Assembly: GCA_034933685.1 (NCBI GenBank)
Contig: JAYFNB010000002.1
Coordinates: 1 to 64,000 of the forward strand
Source of the DNA: UBA8514 sp034933685
GTDB lineage: Bacteria > Bacillota > Clostridia > Lachnospirales > Anaerotignaceae
Reading direction: 5' to 3'
Length of the DNA: 64,000 bases
Position numbers and translations under genes: made by a program. The notes beneath the pieces are model-generated. The model made no database searches. It was given only the letters and a program-made list of their open reading frames with translations, and was not told the origin of the DNA. The first letter of the stretch is position 1. Each line of letters begins with the position of its first letter. Below are positions 7,680 through 15,631 of this stretch, in pieces.

Positions 7680-8312
7680 TCAATTTTGGTAGTCTGCTAA
7701 ATATATTAAAGCATTCACAATAGCTGCCGCAACATTACTACCACCTTTTCGCCCTCTGGAAACTATGTAAGGCACTTCCAGGCTCATAATAAGTTCCTTG
7801 CTTTCCACAACATTAACAAAACCCACAGGTACACCTATTATCAACTGTGGCATAAGCTTTCCTTCATTAATAAGCTCATAGAGACGAATAAGTGCCGTTG
7901 GAGCATTGCCAACAGCAAAAATGCAGTTCTGTTCATTTCCTGCCGCCTTGTTCATACTTGCAACGGCCCTTGTTGTTCCATTTCCCTTTGCCATCTTTGC
8001 AACATCTTCATCTGACATGTAGCAAAAAACCTCGCCTCCAAATTTACTTAGAGCCATCTTGTTTATGCCAGCACGACCCATGTTTGTATCGGTTATTATA
8101 TTTGCTCCGCCTCGTATTGCAGCCAAAGCTTTTTCAACCACACCGTCAGAAAACGCCATTGTTTCGGCATAACTAAAATCGGCTGTAGTGTGTATAACCC
8201 TTTTAATTATTGGCTTTTTCTCTTCGTCAATAGTCACTGTAAGTTCGCTCTCAATTATCTCAAAGCTTCGTTTTTCAATATCCTGCGGTAAAACTATTTC
8301 AGGCTTTTTCAT
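7680..8312 (-). CDS. cbiC: Cobalt-precorrin-8 methylmutase CbiC
   Basis: Moves the C11 methyl group to C12 of cobalt-precorrin-8, giving cobyrinate, the last ring-building step. The 210-residue protein has the catalytic His in RVIHTTADF near residue 40, followed by DTNMGRAGI, VGNAPTAL, IGVPVGFVNVVESKE and SRGRKGGSNVAAA, all standard for the family. It is the last gene of the cobalamin operon, overlapping cobO by 4 nt (ATGA). It is separated from the rest of the ring-synthesis genes by the nucleotide-loop genes. No strong terminator is visible after it. Confidence 0.95.
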   Translation of the reverse strand: MKKPEIVLPQDIEKRSFEIIESELTVTIDEEKKPIIKRVIHTTADFSYAETMAFSDGVVEKALAAIRGGANIITDTNMGRAGINKMALSKFGGEVFCYMSDEDVAKMAKGNGTTRAVASMNKAAGNEQNCIFAVGNAPTALIRLYELINEGKLMPQLIIGVPVGFVNVVESKELIMSLEVPYIVSRGRKGGSNVAAAIVNALIYLADYQN

Positions 8313-8827
8313 AATTCAATTCCCTTTCTTGCAGTAATTCCCCTGTCAAAAGGATGCTTTACTTTTTTAATTTCAGATACATAGTCTGCCGTTTCAATAA
8401 GATACTCCTTTGGATTTCGACCCGTCATAACAAGTTCTATGCTTTGTGGTTTACCATCAATAAAAGTCCTAAACTTCTCACAGTTAATTAGGTTAAAATT
8501 AATTGCATGAGTAACTTCATCTAGCACAAGCATACCTTCTGTGCCTAAATATTCCAGTGCATCTTCCATAAGCGAATTATGTATGTTGGTAATATGCTGT
8601 TTTTCATCATCTGACATAGTAGAAAAAAAGCCAAAATCCACATTGCTTCTAAACACACAAATGTTAGGCAAACGTTTTAGCATATCTATTTCGCTTGTTT
8701 CGCACCCTTTCATAAACTGAACAAAGGCTACCTTCATACCGCTTCCTGCCGCCCTTACGGCAAGGCCTATGGCAGTTGTAGTTTTCCCTTTGCCGTCTCC
8801 AAAATATAGATGTGTTAAGCCTGTCAT
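8309..8827 (-). CDS. cobO: Corrinoid adenosyltransferase CobO/BtuR type
   Basis: Transfers the adenosyl group of ATP to the reduced cobalt of cobyrinate a,c-diamide or other corrinoids. The 172-residue protein has the P-loop GDGKGKTTTAIGLAVRAAG near residue 10, FVQFMKG, the Walker B-like LVLDEV and the late VMTGRNP, all typical of the CobA/CobO/BtuR family and at its normal length. It overlaps cbiP by 4 nt and cbiC by 4 nt. PduO- and EutT-type adenosyltransferases are unrelated, so the identity is clear. Confidence 0.95.
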   Translation of the reverse strand: MTGLTHLYFGDGKGKTTTAIGLAVRAAGSGMKVAFVQFMKGCETSEIDMLKRLPNICVFRSNVDFGFFSTMSDDEKQHITNIHNSLMEDALEYLGTEGMLVLDEVTHAINFNLINCEKFRTFIDGKPQSIELVMTGRNPKEYLIETADYVSEIKKVKHPFDRGITARKGIEL

Positions 8828-10323
8828 TTTAACATCCCCAAAATTTCATATATTTTTTTCATATCAATATTGTTTCGAATAGTATCTGCCAAAAGATTGT
8901 ATTGACTTTCCTTGTATTCTTCTATATCAAATTTTTCAAGTTCTCCAATATCAATTCCCTTCTTTTTGCAAATTATCCCTATTAATCCTTCCGCAAAACT
9001 ACCTGTATCGAATATACCATGCACATACGTACCAAAAACATTACCACAACATGCTCCATCGTTTTTTTCATTTTTACCATCTTTAATTGAAGAAAATGTA
9101 GGAGTATCAAAAACCTCAGTTTCACCCATGTGTATTTCATATCCTTCAAAATTCAATCCGCTTAGTTCCGAAAATTCTCCATGAATTTTGCCAACTACCC
9201 CTGTAACTCTAGTTCTTATCTTTTCCTTTAAAAACACAGTTCTGGTAGGCAACAAACATATGCCTCGCATGTTTCCACCACTTTCCACACAAAATGGATC
9301 ACTCAACTCTTCACCAAGCATTTGAAATCCTCCACAGATTCCAAAAATAAGGGTATCTCTTTCTTTAAGCTTTATTATTTCTGCCTCTAACCCACTTTCT
9401 CTAAGCCACTTTAAATCTTCCATAGTGTTTTTTGTTCCTGGAAGAATAATTAGGTCAGGATTTTTTAATTCTTTTCTGTTTTTAACATACCGAACCGAAA
9501 CACCATTTCTATACTCAAGGGTATTAAAATCTGTAAAATTACTGAGTTTTGGCAACCTTATAACGGCAATATCAATAACGTCTGTTGCTTGTTTTTTTTC
9601 AAGGCTCTGGCTTAAACTGTCCTCATCATCGATGTCAATATTAATGTAAGGAATAACTCCAACAACAGGCTTATTAATCTTTCTTTCAAGCATGCTAAGC
9701 CCTGGACGTAAAATTTCTTTGTCTCCACGAAATTTGTTTATTATAACACCTTTAATTCTCTCTTTTTCTTCCTCCTCAAGTAATTCCACCGTTCCGAAAA
9801 GTTGTGCAAACACACCTCCTCTGTCTATGTCACCTGCAAGTAAAACAGGTGCATTTGCCAATTTTGCCATGCCCATGTTAACAATATCATCGTTTTTAAG
9901 ATTTATTTCAGCAGGACTTCCAGCACCCTCAATCACAATTATGTCATACTGCTTTTCAAGGCTTTCGTATGCTTTCATTATATCTGGAATAAGACTCTTT
10001 TTCTGTTTAAAATAATCCACCGCAGCCATTGTTCCCCTAACCTCACCGTTCACAATAACTTGTGAACCCATGTCTGTGGTAGGTTTTAGTAAAATAGGGT
10101 TCATATTAACATTAGGCTCTATGCCTGCCGCCTCAGCCTGCATAACTTGTGCACGCCCCATTTCTAAACCTTCTCTTGTTATAAAGGAGTTTAAAGCCAT
10201 GTTTTGGCTTTTAAATGGTGCAACCTTGTAACCGTCCTGTTTAAACACCCGTAAAAGCCCAGCCACAAGAAAGCTTTTTCCTGCATTGCTCATAGTTCCC
10301 TGTATCATAATTGATTTTGCCAT
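8824..10323 (-). CDS. cbiP: Cobyric acid synthase CbiP
   Basis: Glutamine- and ATP-dependent amidation of side chains b, d, e and g of adenosyl-cobyrinate a,c-diamide, giving adenosylcobyrate. The 499-residue protein has the dethiobiotin-synthetase-like ATPase part (MAKSIMIQGTMSNAGKSFL, then VIIEGAGSPAEINL) and a C-terminal type 1 glutamine amidotransferase with the nucleophile in FGICGGFQMLGEEL and a late YVHGIFD. The ATG at 10323 was chosen because GAGGAG lies a few bases upstream and it overlaps the cobD stop as TAATG; a longer reading to 10350 has no such support. The length matches the family. Confidence 0.95.
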   Translation of the reverse strand: MAKSIMIQGTMSNAGKSFLVAGLLRVFKQDGYKVAPFKSQNMALNSFITREGLEMGRAQVMQAEAAGIEPNVNMNPILLKPTTDMGSQVIVNGEVRGTMAAVDYFKQKKSLIPDIMKAYESLEKQYDIIVIEGAGSPAEINLKNDDIVNMGMAKLANAPVLLAGDIDRGGVFAQLFGTVELLEEEEKERIKGVIINKFRGDKEILRPGLSMLERKINKPVVGVIPYINIDIDDEDSLSQSLEKKQATDVIDIAVIRLPKLSNFTDFNTLEYRNGVSVRYVKNRKELKNPDLIILPGTKNTMEDLKWLRESGLEAEIIKLKERDTLIFGICGGFQMLGEELSDPFCVESGGNMRGICLLPTRTVFLKEKIRTRVTGVVGKIHGEFSELSGLNFEGYEIHMGETEVFDTPTFSSIKDGKNEKNDGACCGNVFGTYVHGIFDTGSFAEGLIGIICKKKGIDIGELEKFDIEEYKESQYNLLADTIRNNIDMKKIYEILGMLK

Positions 10324-11351
10324 TATACTCCTCGTTTCAATTTTTTCCATGCCTCAATAAGTTTCATATTATCCTCATGGTCTTTTATTGCAATTCTGAA
10401 AAATCCCTCATCAAGACCTTTGTAATTACTGCAATTTCTTATAATTATGCCACTTAAAAGCATTTTATCTGCAAAATCTTTTTTCTCTTTAAAGAAAATG
10501 TAATTAGCACTAAAACCGTATACCTTTTGCGCTAAAAGCACCATTTCTTTCAATAAGTATTCCTTTTCTGCTTCAATAATGCACAGTGTTTTTTCTGGAA
10601 ACTCCAATTCCTGTGCGGCCACAACTCCAGCCGCCTGTGCCACCACCGATACGTTCCAAGACTGCATACACATTTGCATTTTTTTCAAAAGCTCAATATT
10701 ACTGCATATCCCATATCCAAGACGAATGCCTGCCATAGCATACATTTTTGTGAATGCTTTTAGTATAAAAATATTTTCAATGCCTTTTACTGTATATCTT
10801 TCATTTTGGCTTATAAAGTCATTAAAGCATTCATCTGCTACCAACAAAATATCATTGGTAAGGCATTTCTCTATTATTTTAATAAACAGCTCTTTGTCAA
10901 CCATCTGACCTGTTGGATTGTTTGGATTACAAACAAAAATAATATCACAACTTGGTGTAAGAATATCTAAAAAAGCTTTATTCAATTTAAAGTCATTTTC
11001 TTCTTTAAGATAATAGTTGGTTATTTCACAGTCAACAGCCTCCAGTGCCTGTCTGTATTCCTCAAATGACGGACATATTAACACTGCATGCTTTGGTTTT
11101 TTTGCCATACAAACAGCGAAAATCAATTCTGCCGCACCGTTTCCGCAAATTATGTTTTCTTCAACCACATTTTCCCTTAAACTAATCGCTTTCTTAAGCT
11201 TTGAACAATTTACATCTGGATAAACATTTGCATAATCCACAGCGTTTTTTGCCGCTAAAGCTACGCTTTCTGGCATACCCAAAGGATTAATGTTTGCAGA
11301 AAAATCAATTTTCCCTGAATTTGTATATATATCTCCACCATGCTTATGCAT
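10323..11351 (-). CDS. cobD: Threonine-phosphate decarboxylase CobD (PLP enzyme)
   Basis: Fold-type I PLP enzyme of 342 residues predicted to decarboxylate L-threonine O-3-phosphate to aminopropanol phosphate, the linker of the nucleotide loop. Visible features: N-terminal HGGDIY and DFSANINPLG, FVCNPNNPTGQ, LVADECFNDF and LKAFTKMYAMAGIRLGYG, which contains the PLP-binding Lys. These match CobD rather than histidinol-phosphate aminotransferase, and the context supports it. It lies between cbiB and cbiP, and its stop overlaps the cbiP start. No threonine kinase (PduX) gene is in the operon, so its substrate must be made elsewhere. Confidence 0.92.
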   Translation of the reverse strand: MHKHGGDIYTNSGKIDFSANINPLGMPESVALAAKNAVDYANVYPDVNCSKLKKAISLRENVVEENIICGNGAAELIFAVCMAKKPKHAVLICPSFEEYRQALEAVDCEITNYYLKEENDFKLNKAFLDILTPSCDIIFVCNPNNPTGQMVDKELFIKIIEKCLTNDILLVADECFNDFISQNERYTVKGIENIFILKAFTKMYAMAGIRLGYGICSNIELLKKMQMCMQSWNVSVVAQAAGVVAAQELEFPEKTLCIIEAEKEYLLKEMVLLAQKVYGFSANYIFFKEKKDFADKMLLSGIIIRNCSNYKGLDEGFFRIAIKDHEDNMKLIEAWKKLKRGV

Positions 11352-11384
11352 AGCTCACCTCTTTTATATAAATTTCTAAATTTT

Positions 11385-12341
11385 CTAAAACACTAAATTT
11401 AAAGCAATAATAACAAGCATTGTTAAAAATGATGTCCATTCCATAAGCTTGTCCGCCTTTATGATGTCCTCATCATCAATTTTTCTAAGGCTATCGCCAA
11501 TGGTTTTTTTCTTGTATAATTTTCCGAAGTACCACGCATCACCTGCAAGCTGTACCCCTAATGCTCCGGCACATGCTGCTTCTGTATGGGCCGAATTTGG
11601 GCTTGCATGGTTCAGCCTGTCCCGCTTAAAAATGAACCATGCATTTTTTCCGTCAAGTCCAGCAACAAACGCCGCAAGCATCATTATTAAACCAGAAATT
11701 CTTGATGGAATAAAATTTACTATGTCGTCCAGCTTAGCTGCTGCAAATCCAAACTCTAAATATTTCTCATTTTTGTATCCAATCATACTGTCCATAGTAT
11801 TAATAGCTTTGTATATGCAACCTAAAACGCCGCCGCCAATTGCCATATATATAATAGGCGCAATCACTCCATCGCTTGTATTTTCTGCCACCGTTTCCAC
11901 AGTAGCTTTAGTTATTCCTTCACGGGTAAGGCTTTGTGTATCTCGTCCAACAATCATACTAACTGCCGTTCTGGCACCCTCAATATTTTTCTCTTTAAGC
12001 TTAGTATATACCTTCATACTCTCTTTTTTAAGTGATTTTTGGGCAATACATTGCCAACACATAATGCACTGCACCACAAATTGAACTTCATAGCTAATTT
12101 TTTGTGCTATATATATAATCCCCATAGACACCATTGCCGTAGTCGAAACAACAAGAAGCACTAAAAAAAATCCTCCTGCTCTTTCCCACTTTGGCGATTG
12201 TGGCAAAATTCTTCTAATAAATTTTTCACTACAATTTATAAACCACCCCATAGCACACACTGGGTGCGGCACACAATATGGGTCTCCTAAAACCATATCC
12301 ATTAAATATCCAATTATAAGAGGCATTATAAACCTATTCAT
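11385..12341 (-). CDS. cbiB: Adenosylcobinamide-phosphate synthase CbiB
   Basis: Membrane enzyme joining adenosylcobyrate to aminopropanol phosphate. The 318-residue protein has several hydrophobic segments and the family signatures LMDMVLGDPYCVPHPVCAMG at the N-terminus, VGRDTQSLTREGITKATVET and AENTSDGVIAPIIYMAIGG in the middle, and SPNSAHTEAACAGALGVQLAG near the C-terminus. The start ATG follows CAGGAG and lies inside the end of cobC (8-nt overlap). A 33-bp gap separates it from cobD downstream. Confidence 0.95.
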   Translation of the reverse strand: MNRFIMPLIIGYLMDMVLGDPYCVPHPVCAMGWFINCSEKFIRRILPQSPKWERAGGFFLVLLVVSTTAMVSMGIIYIAQKISYEVQFVVQCIMCWQCIAQKSLKKESMKVYTKLKEKNIEGARTAVSMIVGRDTQSLTREGITKATVETVAENTSDGVIAPIIYMAIGGGVLGCIYKAINTMDSMIGYKNEKYLEFGFAAAKLDDIVNFIPSRISGLIMMLAAFVAGLDGKNAWFIFKRDRLNHASPNSAHTEAACAGALGVQLAGDAWYFGKLYKKKTIGDSLRKIDDEDIIKADKLMEWTSFLTMLVIIALNLVF

Positions 12342-12885
12342 TAAATTCTCCTGTCACACGAAGGCTGCCATTTTCATATTTAGTAATAAATCCGCACCCA
12401 TTTCCACATTGAAAATCATAAAAGTTCTTGTTATCTGTTAACTGGCTTAAAATAGCCATAATATTTCCACCATGAACAATGAAGGCTAATTTTTCACATT
12501 CCTTTGCCTTTTCAACGCACTTATAAAACCCAGACACACTTCTTTTAATAAAATCCTCTCGCCTCTCACCATTAGGAAAAGAAATTATTCCATTACTCTC
12601 AAGCCAAAGTAAATAGTCTTTATTATCTTTAAGTTCTCCATAATTTTTATATTCAAATTCTCCAAAGTCAGTCTCTCTTAATTCTTTTTCAATACATAAT
12701 GACATATCGCTATAAATAACTTTTGCCGTTTGTATGCACCTTTTAAGTGGGCTTGAAAAAACCATATCTGCATTTGGGTACCCAATTCTTACTTCTTGTT
12801 CAATAATATCTTCATCCGTTGTTCCTACATACCTTTTTTCAAGGTTTCCCTTTGTCTTAAAATGACGTATAAAAGTAATTTCCAT
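12334..12885 (-). CDS. cobC: Histidine phosphatase, CobC-like
   Basis: A 183-residue histidine-phosphatase-superfamily protein predicted to dephosphorylate alpha-ribazole phosphate or adenosylcobalamin 5'-phosphate. The catalytic RH motif is at the N-terminus (TFIRHFKTKGN), a second basic motif is SSPLKRCIQTA, ETDFGEFE follows, and the second catalytic His is in FIVHGGNIMAILSQ. The sequence is a little divergent in its first motif (HFKT rather than HGET). Context among cobS, cobU and cbiB supports the CobC assignment over a general phosphoglycerate-mutase-like phosphatase. Confidence 0.82.
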   Translation of the reverse strand: MEITFIRHFKTKGNLEKRYVGTTDEDIIEQEVRIGYPNADMVFSSPLKRCIQTAKVIYSDMSLCIEKELRETDFGEFEYKNYGELKDNKDYLLWLESNGIISFPNGERREDFIKRSVSGFYKCVEKAKECEKLAFIVHGGNIMAILSQLTDNKNFYDFQCGNGCGFITKYENGSLRVTGEFNE

Positions 12886-12889
12886 AGCT

Positions 12890-13252
12890 TTATCCTTTAA
12901 TTTTTGTTGGAATGGAACAAAAAACTCTGGTTACCGTATTAGCTTTTTCTGCCAACAAAGTACAACACCGTCCGCATTCCTCCCGCCACTGCCTTTCAAA
13001 TTTATCCATAGGAACAATGCCATTGCCAACCTCATCACTTATTATAATTTCAACAGAAATTTTTTTAGTTTCTTCCAAAGGCTCAAGTCCATTTTTTAAC
13101 CATTGCCTTACCAATAAATGAAATCCGCTAATTGCCCTTTTCCCCTCTGCATTTTGCTCTGAATAAAATAAAATATCTTCATCTTTTAAGTTGAATTTTT
13201 CACGTGCATACCGAAGCTTACCTTGAAATGCACCACCAATAATCAGTTCCAC
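12890..13252 (-). CDS. Truncated CobU-like paralogue
   Basis: A 120-residue protein whose ends align with adenosylcobinamide kinase/guanylyltransferase CobU. It starts MELIIGGAFQGKLRYA, a P-loop position in which the Ser/Thr after Gly-Lys is Leu, and carries SDEVGNGIVPMDKFERQWRE plus a late SIPTKIKG, which match the classical CobU C-terminal part closely. The middle segment with the guanylylated His is missing. The GTG at 13252 was chosen because GGTGGTG precedes it; a longer reading overlapping cobS is possible. It sits between cobS and cobC in the operon, and a full CobU is encoded at 14012-14533. Function unknown: it may be a partner subunit, a regulator or a remnant. Confidence 0.75.
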   Translation of the reverse strand: MELIIGGAFQGKLRYAREKFNLKDEDILFYSEQNAEGKRAISGFHLLVRQWLKNGLEPLEETKKISVEIIISDEVGNGIVPMDKFERQWREECGRCCTLLAEKANTVTRVFCSIPTKIKG

Positions 13253-13253
13253 T

Positions 13254-14012
13254 TCACACCACCATTTTTTCAATAACCGCTGTTGTAATTAATATAGTAA
13301 TTTCGCAAAGCTGTAAAAAAAATCCTGCTAAATCTCCAGTAACTCCTCCAAATGTTTTAATAGCAAACTTTTTATATAAATAATATACCATTAATGCACT
13401 CGCTACAGTTAAACAGCCTAATAGAAAATTTATTTTTGCCATAATCCCTGCAACTACAAAACCTAAAGCAATTAAAATAGTTTGAACAACATTTTGTTTT
13501 GCCCCATCTGCAAAGGTAACCAATAATCCATCATTTCTTGCCTTGGGTATAGATATAGCACCATATCCGCTTAAAATACGAGAAAAAATAAACCCCATGG
13601 CAATTATAATAACTGTTTTCTCATTTATTTCACTGCAAAAGCCAAAATAAATAATAAAATATACAATGGTCCAAATAATACCAAATGCACCAACATGAGG
13701 GTCTTTCAGTATCTCAAGTCGCTTTTCACGAGGTGCGTATGATGATACAGCGTCTGCAGTATCAATAAATCCATCAACATGAATTCCTCCCGTTATAAGC
13801 ACAGGTACAACTGTAAGCATAACACCTTTAGCAATATCTCCAAAAGCCAATATTGTGCAAACCCTAAAAATACCCACAAACGCCAAACCAATAATCGCCC
13901 CAACCAAAGGAAAAAAACACATGGCATACTTCATATTTTTTTCATCCCACTTAACCTGAGGAACTGGTATTTTTGAATACATTGCAAGTGCTATAAATAA
14001 AGGTGACAGCAT
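13254..14012 (-). CDS. cobS: Adenosylcobinamide-GDP ribazoletransferase CobS
   Basis: Polytopic membrane enzyme joining adenosylcobinamide-GDP to alpha-ribazole (or its phosphate) to give the cobalamin. The 252-residue protein shows the family pattern: ALAMYSKIPVP at the N-terminus, FPLVGAIIGLAF, GGIHVDGFIDTADAVSSY (the Asp-rich metal site), REKRLEILKDPHVGAFG and a C-terminal GGVTGDLAGFFLQLCE. It has several hydrophobic helices. Its ATG overlaps the cobU stop as TAATG. It acts with CobU, CobT and CobC encoded next to it. Confidence 0.95.
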   Translation of the reverse strand: MLSPLFIALAMYSKIPVPQVKWDEKNMKYAMCFFPLVGAIIGLAFVGIFRVCTILAFGDIAKGVMLTVVPVLITGGIHVDGFIDTADAVSSYAPREKRLEILKDPHVGAFGIIWTIVYFIIYFGFCSEINEKTVIIIAMGFIFSRILSGYGAISIPKARNDGLLVTFADGAKQNVVQTILIALGFVVAGIMAKINFLLGCLTVASALMVYYLYKKFAIKTFGGVTGDLAGFFLQLCEITILITTAVIEKMVV

Positions 14013-14533
14013 TACTTTCCCTCATTTCTTTTGTGATAAATGGGTATTCCATACACCACCTCAATAACTTCATCTGCAAACTTTGATAAATAATAATTTA
14101 CTTTTGAAAGCAAAGCTATATATTTTACAGTTTCTTCATCATATATAATTCCGTCACCAAATATTTCGTTAGAAACTAGAATTAGATTTTCTGATTTTTG
14201 TACAAGTTCATTAATGCCATTTATGATGGCTTTATAGGCATTTTCCGTACCGCCACACTCACCAAAAACCTCATTTGCCACCAAATTACTCACGCATTCC
14301 AAAAGCACCGTTCCGCAATCAATGTCAATCAGGGTAAGATTTCTTTCCGCCTCAATAGTTTCAAAGTTCTTTCCAGCACGCATATCTCTGTGACGTTGAA
14401 CTTTTTTTAAACTTTCCTCATCTTTTGCTGACATTGTTGCAATGTAATATTTTTTCCCACTGCATTCCATAGCTAGTTTCTCTGCAAATTCAGATTTTCC
14501 ACTGCCACTGCCGCCAATAATTAGAGTAATCAT
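14012..14533 (-). CDS. cobU: Adenosylcobinamide kinase/guanylyltransferase CobU
   Basis: A 173-residue nucleotide-binding enzyme that phosphorylates adenosylcobinamide and then attaches GMP. It has a full P-loop (LIIGGSGSGKSEFAEKLA), YYIATM, the HRDMRAG segment whose His is the site of guanylylation in characterised CobU, and TVLLECVSNLVANE. The usual NEVGxGIVP motif is changed to NEIFGDGII; the small paralogue at 12890 keeps the classical form. It abuts cobT, with no gap, and overlaps cobS. The length is normal for the family. Confidence 0.9.
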   Translation of the reverse strand: MITLIIGGSGSGKSEFAEKLAMECSGKKYYIATMSAKDEESLKKVQRHRDMRAGKNFETIEAERNLTLIDIDCGTVLLECVSNLVANEVFGECGGTENAYKAIINGINELVQKSENLILVSNEIFGDGIIYDEETVKYIALLSKVNYYLSKFADEVIEVVYGIPIYHKRNEGK

Positions 14534-15631
14534 CTAGTTTTCTTCCTTTTCAAAGTCTTTGTAATTTTCCATATTTATTTCTGCAAAAGTGCACATTTGT
14601 TTGTACACTTCCACTGCCATTTTAAGTATTGGTAAAAACGCAACTGCACCTGTTCCCTCTCCAAGGCACATGTCACAATTTATAAACGGACGTAAACCAA
14701 TTTTGTTTAAAACAGCTTCGCCGCACCCCTCTTTGGATTTATGGGATGCAAATATGTAGTCCTTAACCGTGGGGCAAATACCAACCGCCACCAAAGCCGA
14801 CACCGATGAAATAAAACCATCAATCACCACAGGCATTTTATGTATAGCTCCACCTATGAACAAACCAGTCATTCCAGCTATGTCATATCCTCCAAGGCTA
14901 AAAAGTACCTTAAAAGAATCCTTTTTTTCTCCTCCGTTTTCAAAAAATCGTTTAACAGCTTTCTCCACTGCTAAACGCTTTTTTCTTAATCCTTCGTCAC
15001 ATAAACCTGCCCCACGTCCCGTAGTTTCCTCCACATTCATACTTAGAAGCACCGTTGCCATTGCACTTGATGGTGTTGTGTTGCCTATACCCATTTCTCC
15101 TGTAGCAACAATGTCATAACTTTGTGCTTTCAGCTCGCCAATAATATCTATGCCACATTGAATTGCTTTCATGCACTGCTGGTAAGTCATTGCATTTTCC
15201 GTTACAATATTTTTTGTTCCTTTGTCAATTTTTCTGTCACAAAGTACAAAAGGTAAAAGCTTTTTATTTTTGTATTCATCATTTTTTATGCCAATGTCAA
15301 TAGGAAAAACATCCACCCCTGAAACTTTAGCCATAACCGTAACGCTTGTTTTAGACTTTTCAAAATTTTCCGCTACTAATGCAGTAATCTCACTTCCAGT
15401 TTGGGTAACGCCCTCAGTCACAACTCCATGGTCACCGCACATAATAACCAACGCAGGCTTATTTAAACTGACATTGTCCGCACCAACTATTCCAGCAAGC
15501 TTAATAACCGCCTCCTCCAATAAACCAAGGCTTTTCAAAGGTTTTGCAATTGTGTCCCACCTATGTTGAGCCTTCTTCATATCTGAAAATGATAAAGCCT
15601 CAATTTTCTTTACATATTCTTCAATCTTCAC
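14534..15631 (-). CDS. cobT: Nicotinate-nucleotide:DMB phosphoribosyltransferase CobT
   Basis: Activates the lower-ligand base by transferring phosphoribose from nicotinate mononucleotide. The 365-residue protein has KPLKSLGLLEE, VIMCGDHGVVTEGVTQTGSE, DIGIKN, TGEMGIGNTTPSSAMA, GAGLCDEG, LGGYDIAGMTGLFIGGA and a C-terminal EGTGAVAFLPILKMA, covering the family's signatures, including the catalytic Glu near the end. The start is GTG at 15631, preceded by GGTGA at good spacing; GTG at 15643 or 15640 would also work. It overlaps the end of cbiA. No bluB or bza genes for making dimethylbenzimidazole are present. Confidence 0.93.
   Translation of the reverse strand: MKIEEYVKKIEALSFSDMKKAQHRWDTIAKPLKSLGLLEEAVIKLAGIVGADNVSLNKPALVIMCGDHGVVTEGVTQTGSEITALVAENFEKSKTSVTVMAKVSGVDVFPIDIGIKNDEYKNKKLLPFVLCDRKIDKGTKNIVTENAMTYQQCMKAIQCGIDIIGELKAQSYDIVATGEMGIGNTTPSSAMATVLLSMNVEETTGRGAGLCDEGLRKKRLAVEKAVKRFFENGGEKKDSFKVLFSLGGYDIAGMTGLFIGGAIHKMPVVIDGFISSVSALVAVGICPTVKDYIFASHKSKEGCGEAVLNKIGLRPFINCDMCLGEGTGAVAFLPILKMAVEVYKQMCTFAEINMENYKDFEKEEN

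Noticed and set aside
7646..7685. Repeat of AATATTTATT near the end of cbiC as a possible terminator or repeat array
   Set aside because: It is a short direct repeat in A/T-rich DNA, not an inverted repeat with a T tract, and has only two copies.
10323..11351. CobD read as histidinol-phosphate aminotransferase
   Set aside because: The N-terminal HGGDIY/DFSANINPLG pattern and location among nucleotide-loop genes favour threonine-phosphate decarboxylase.
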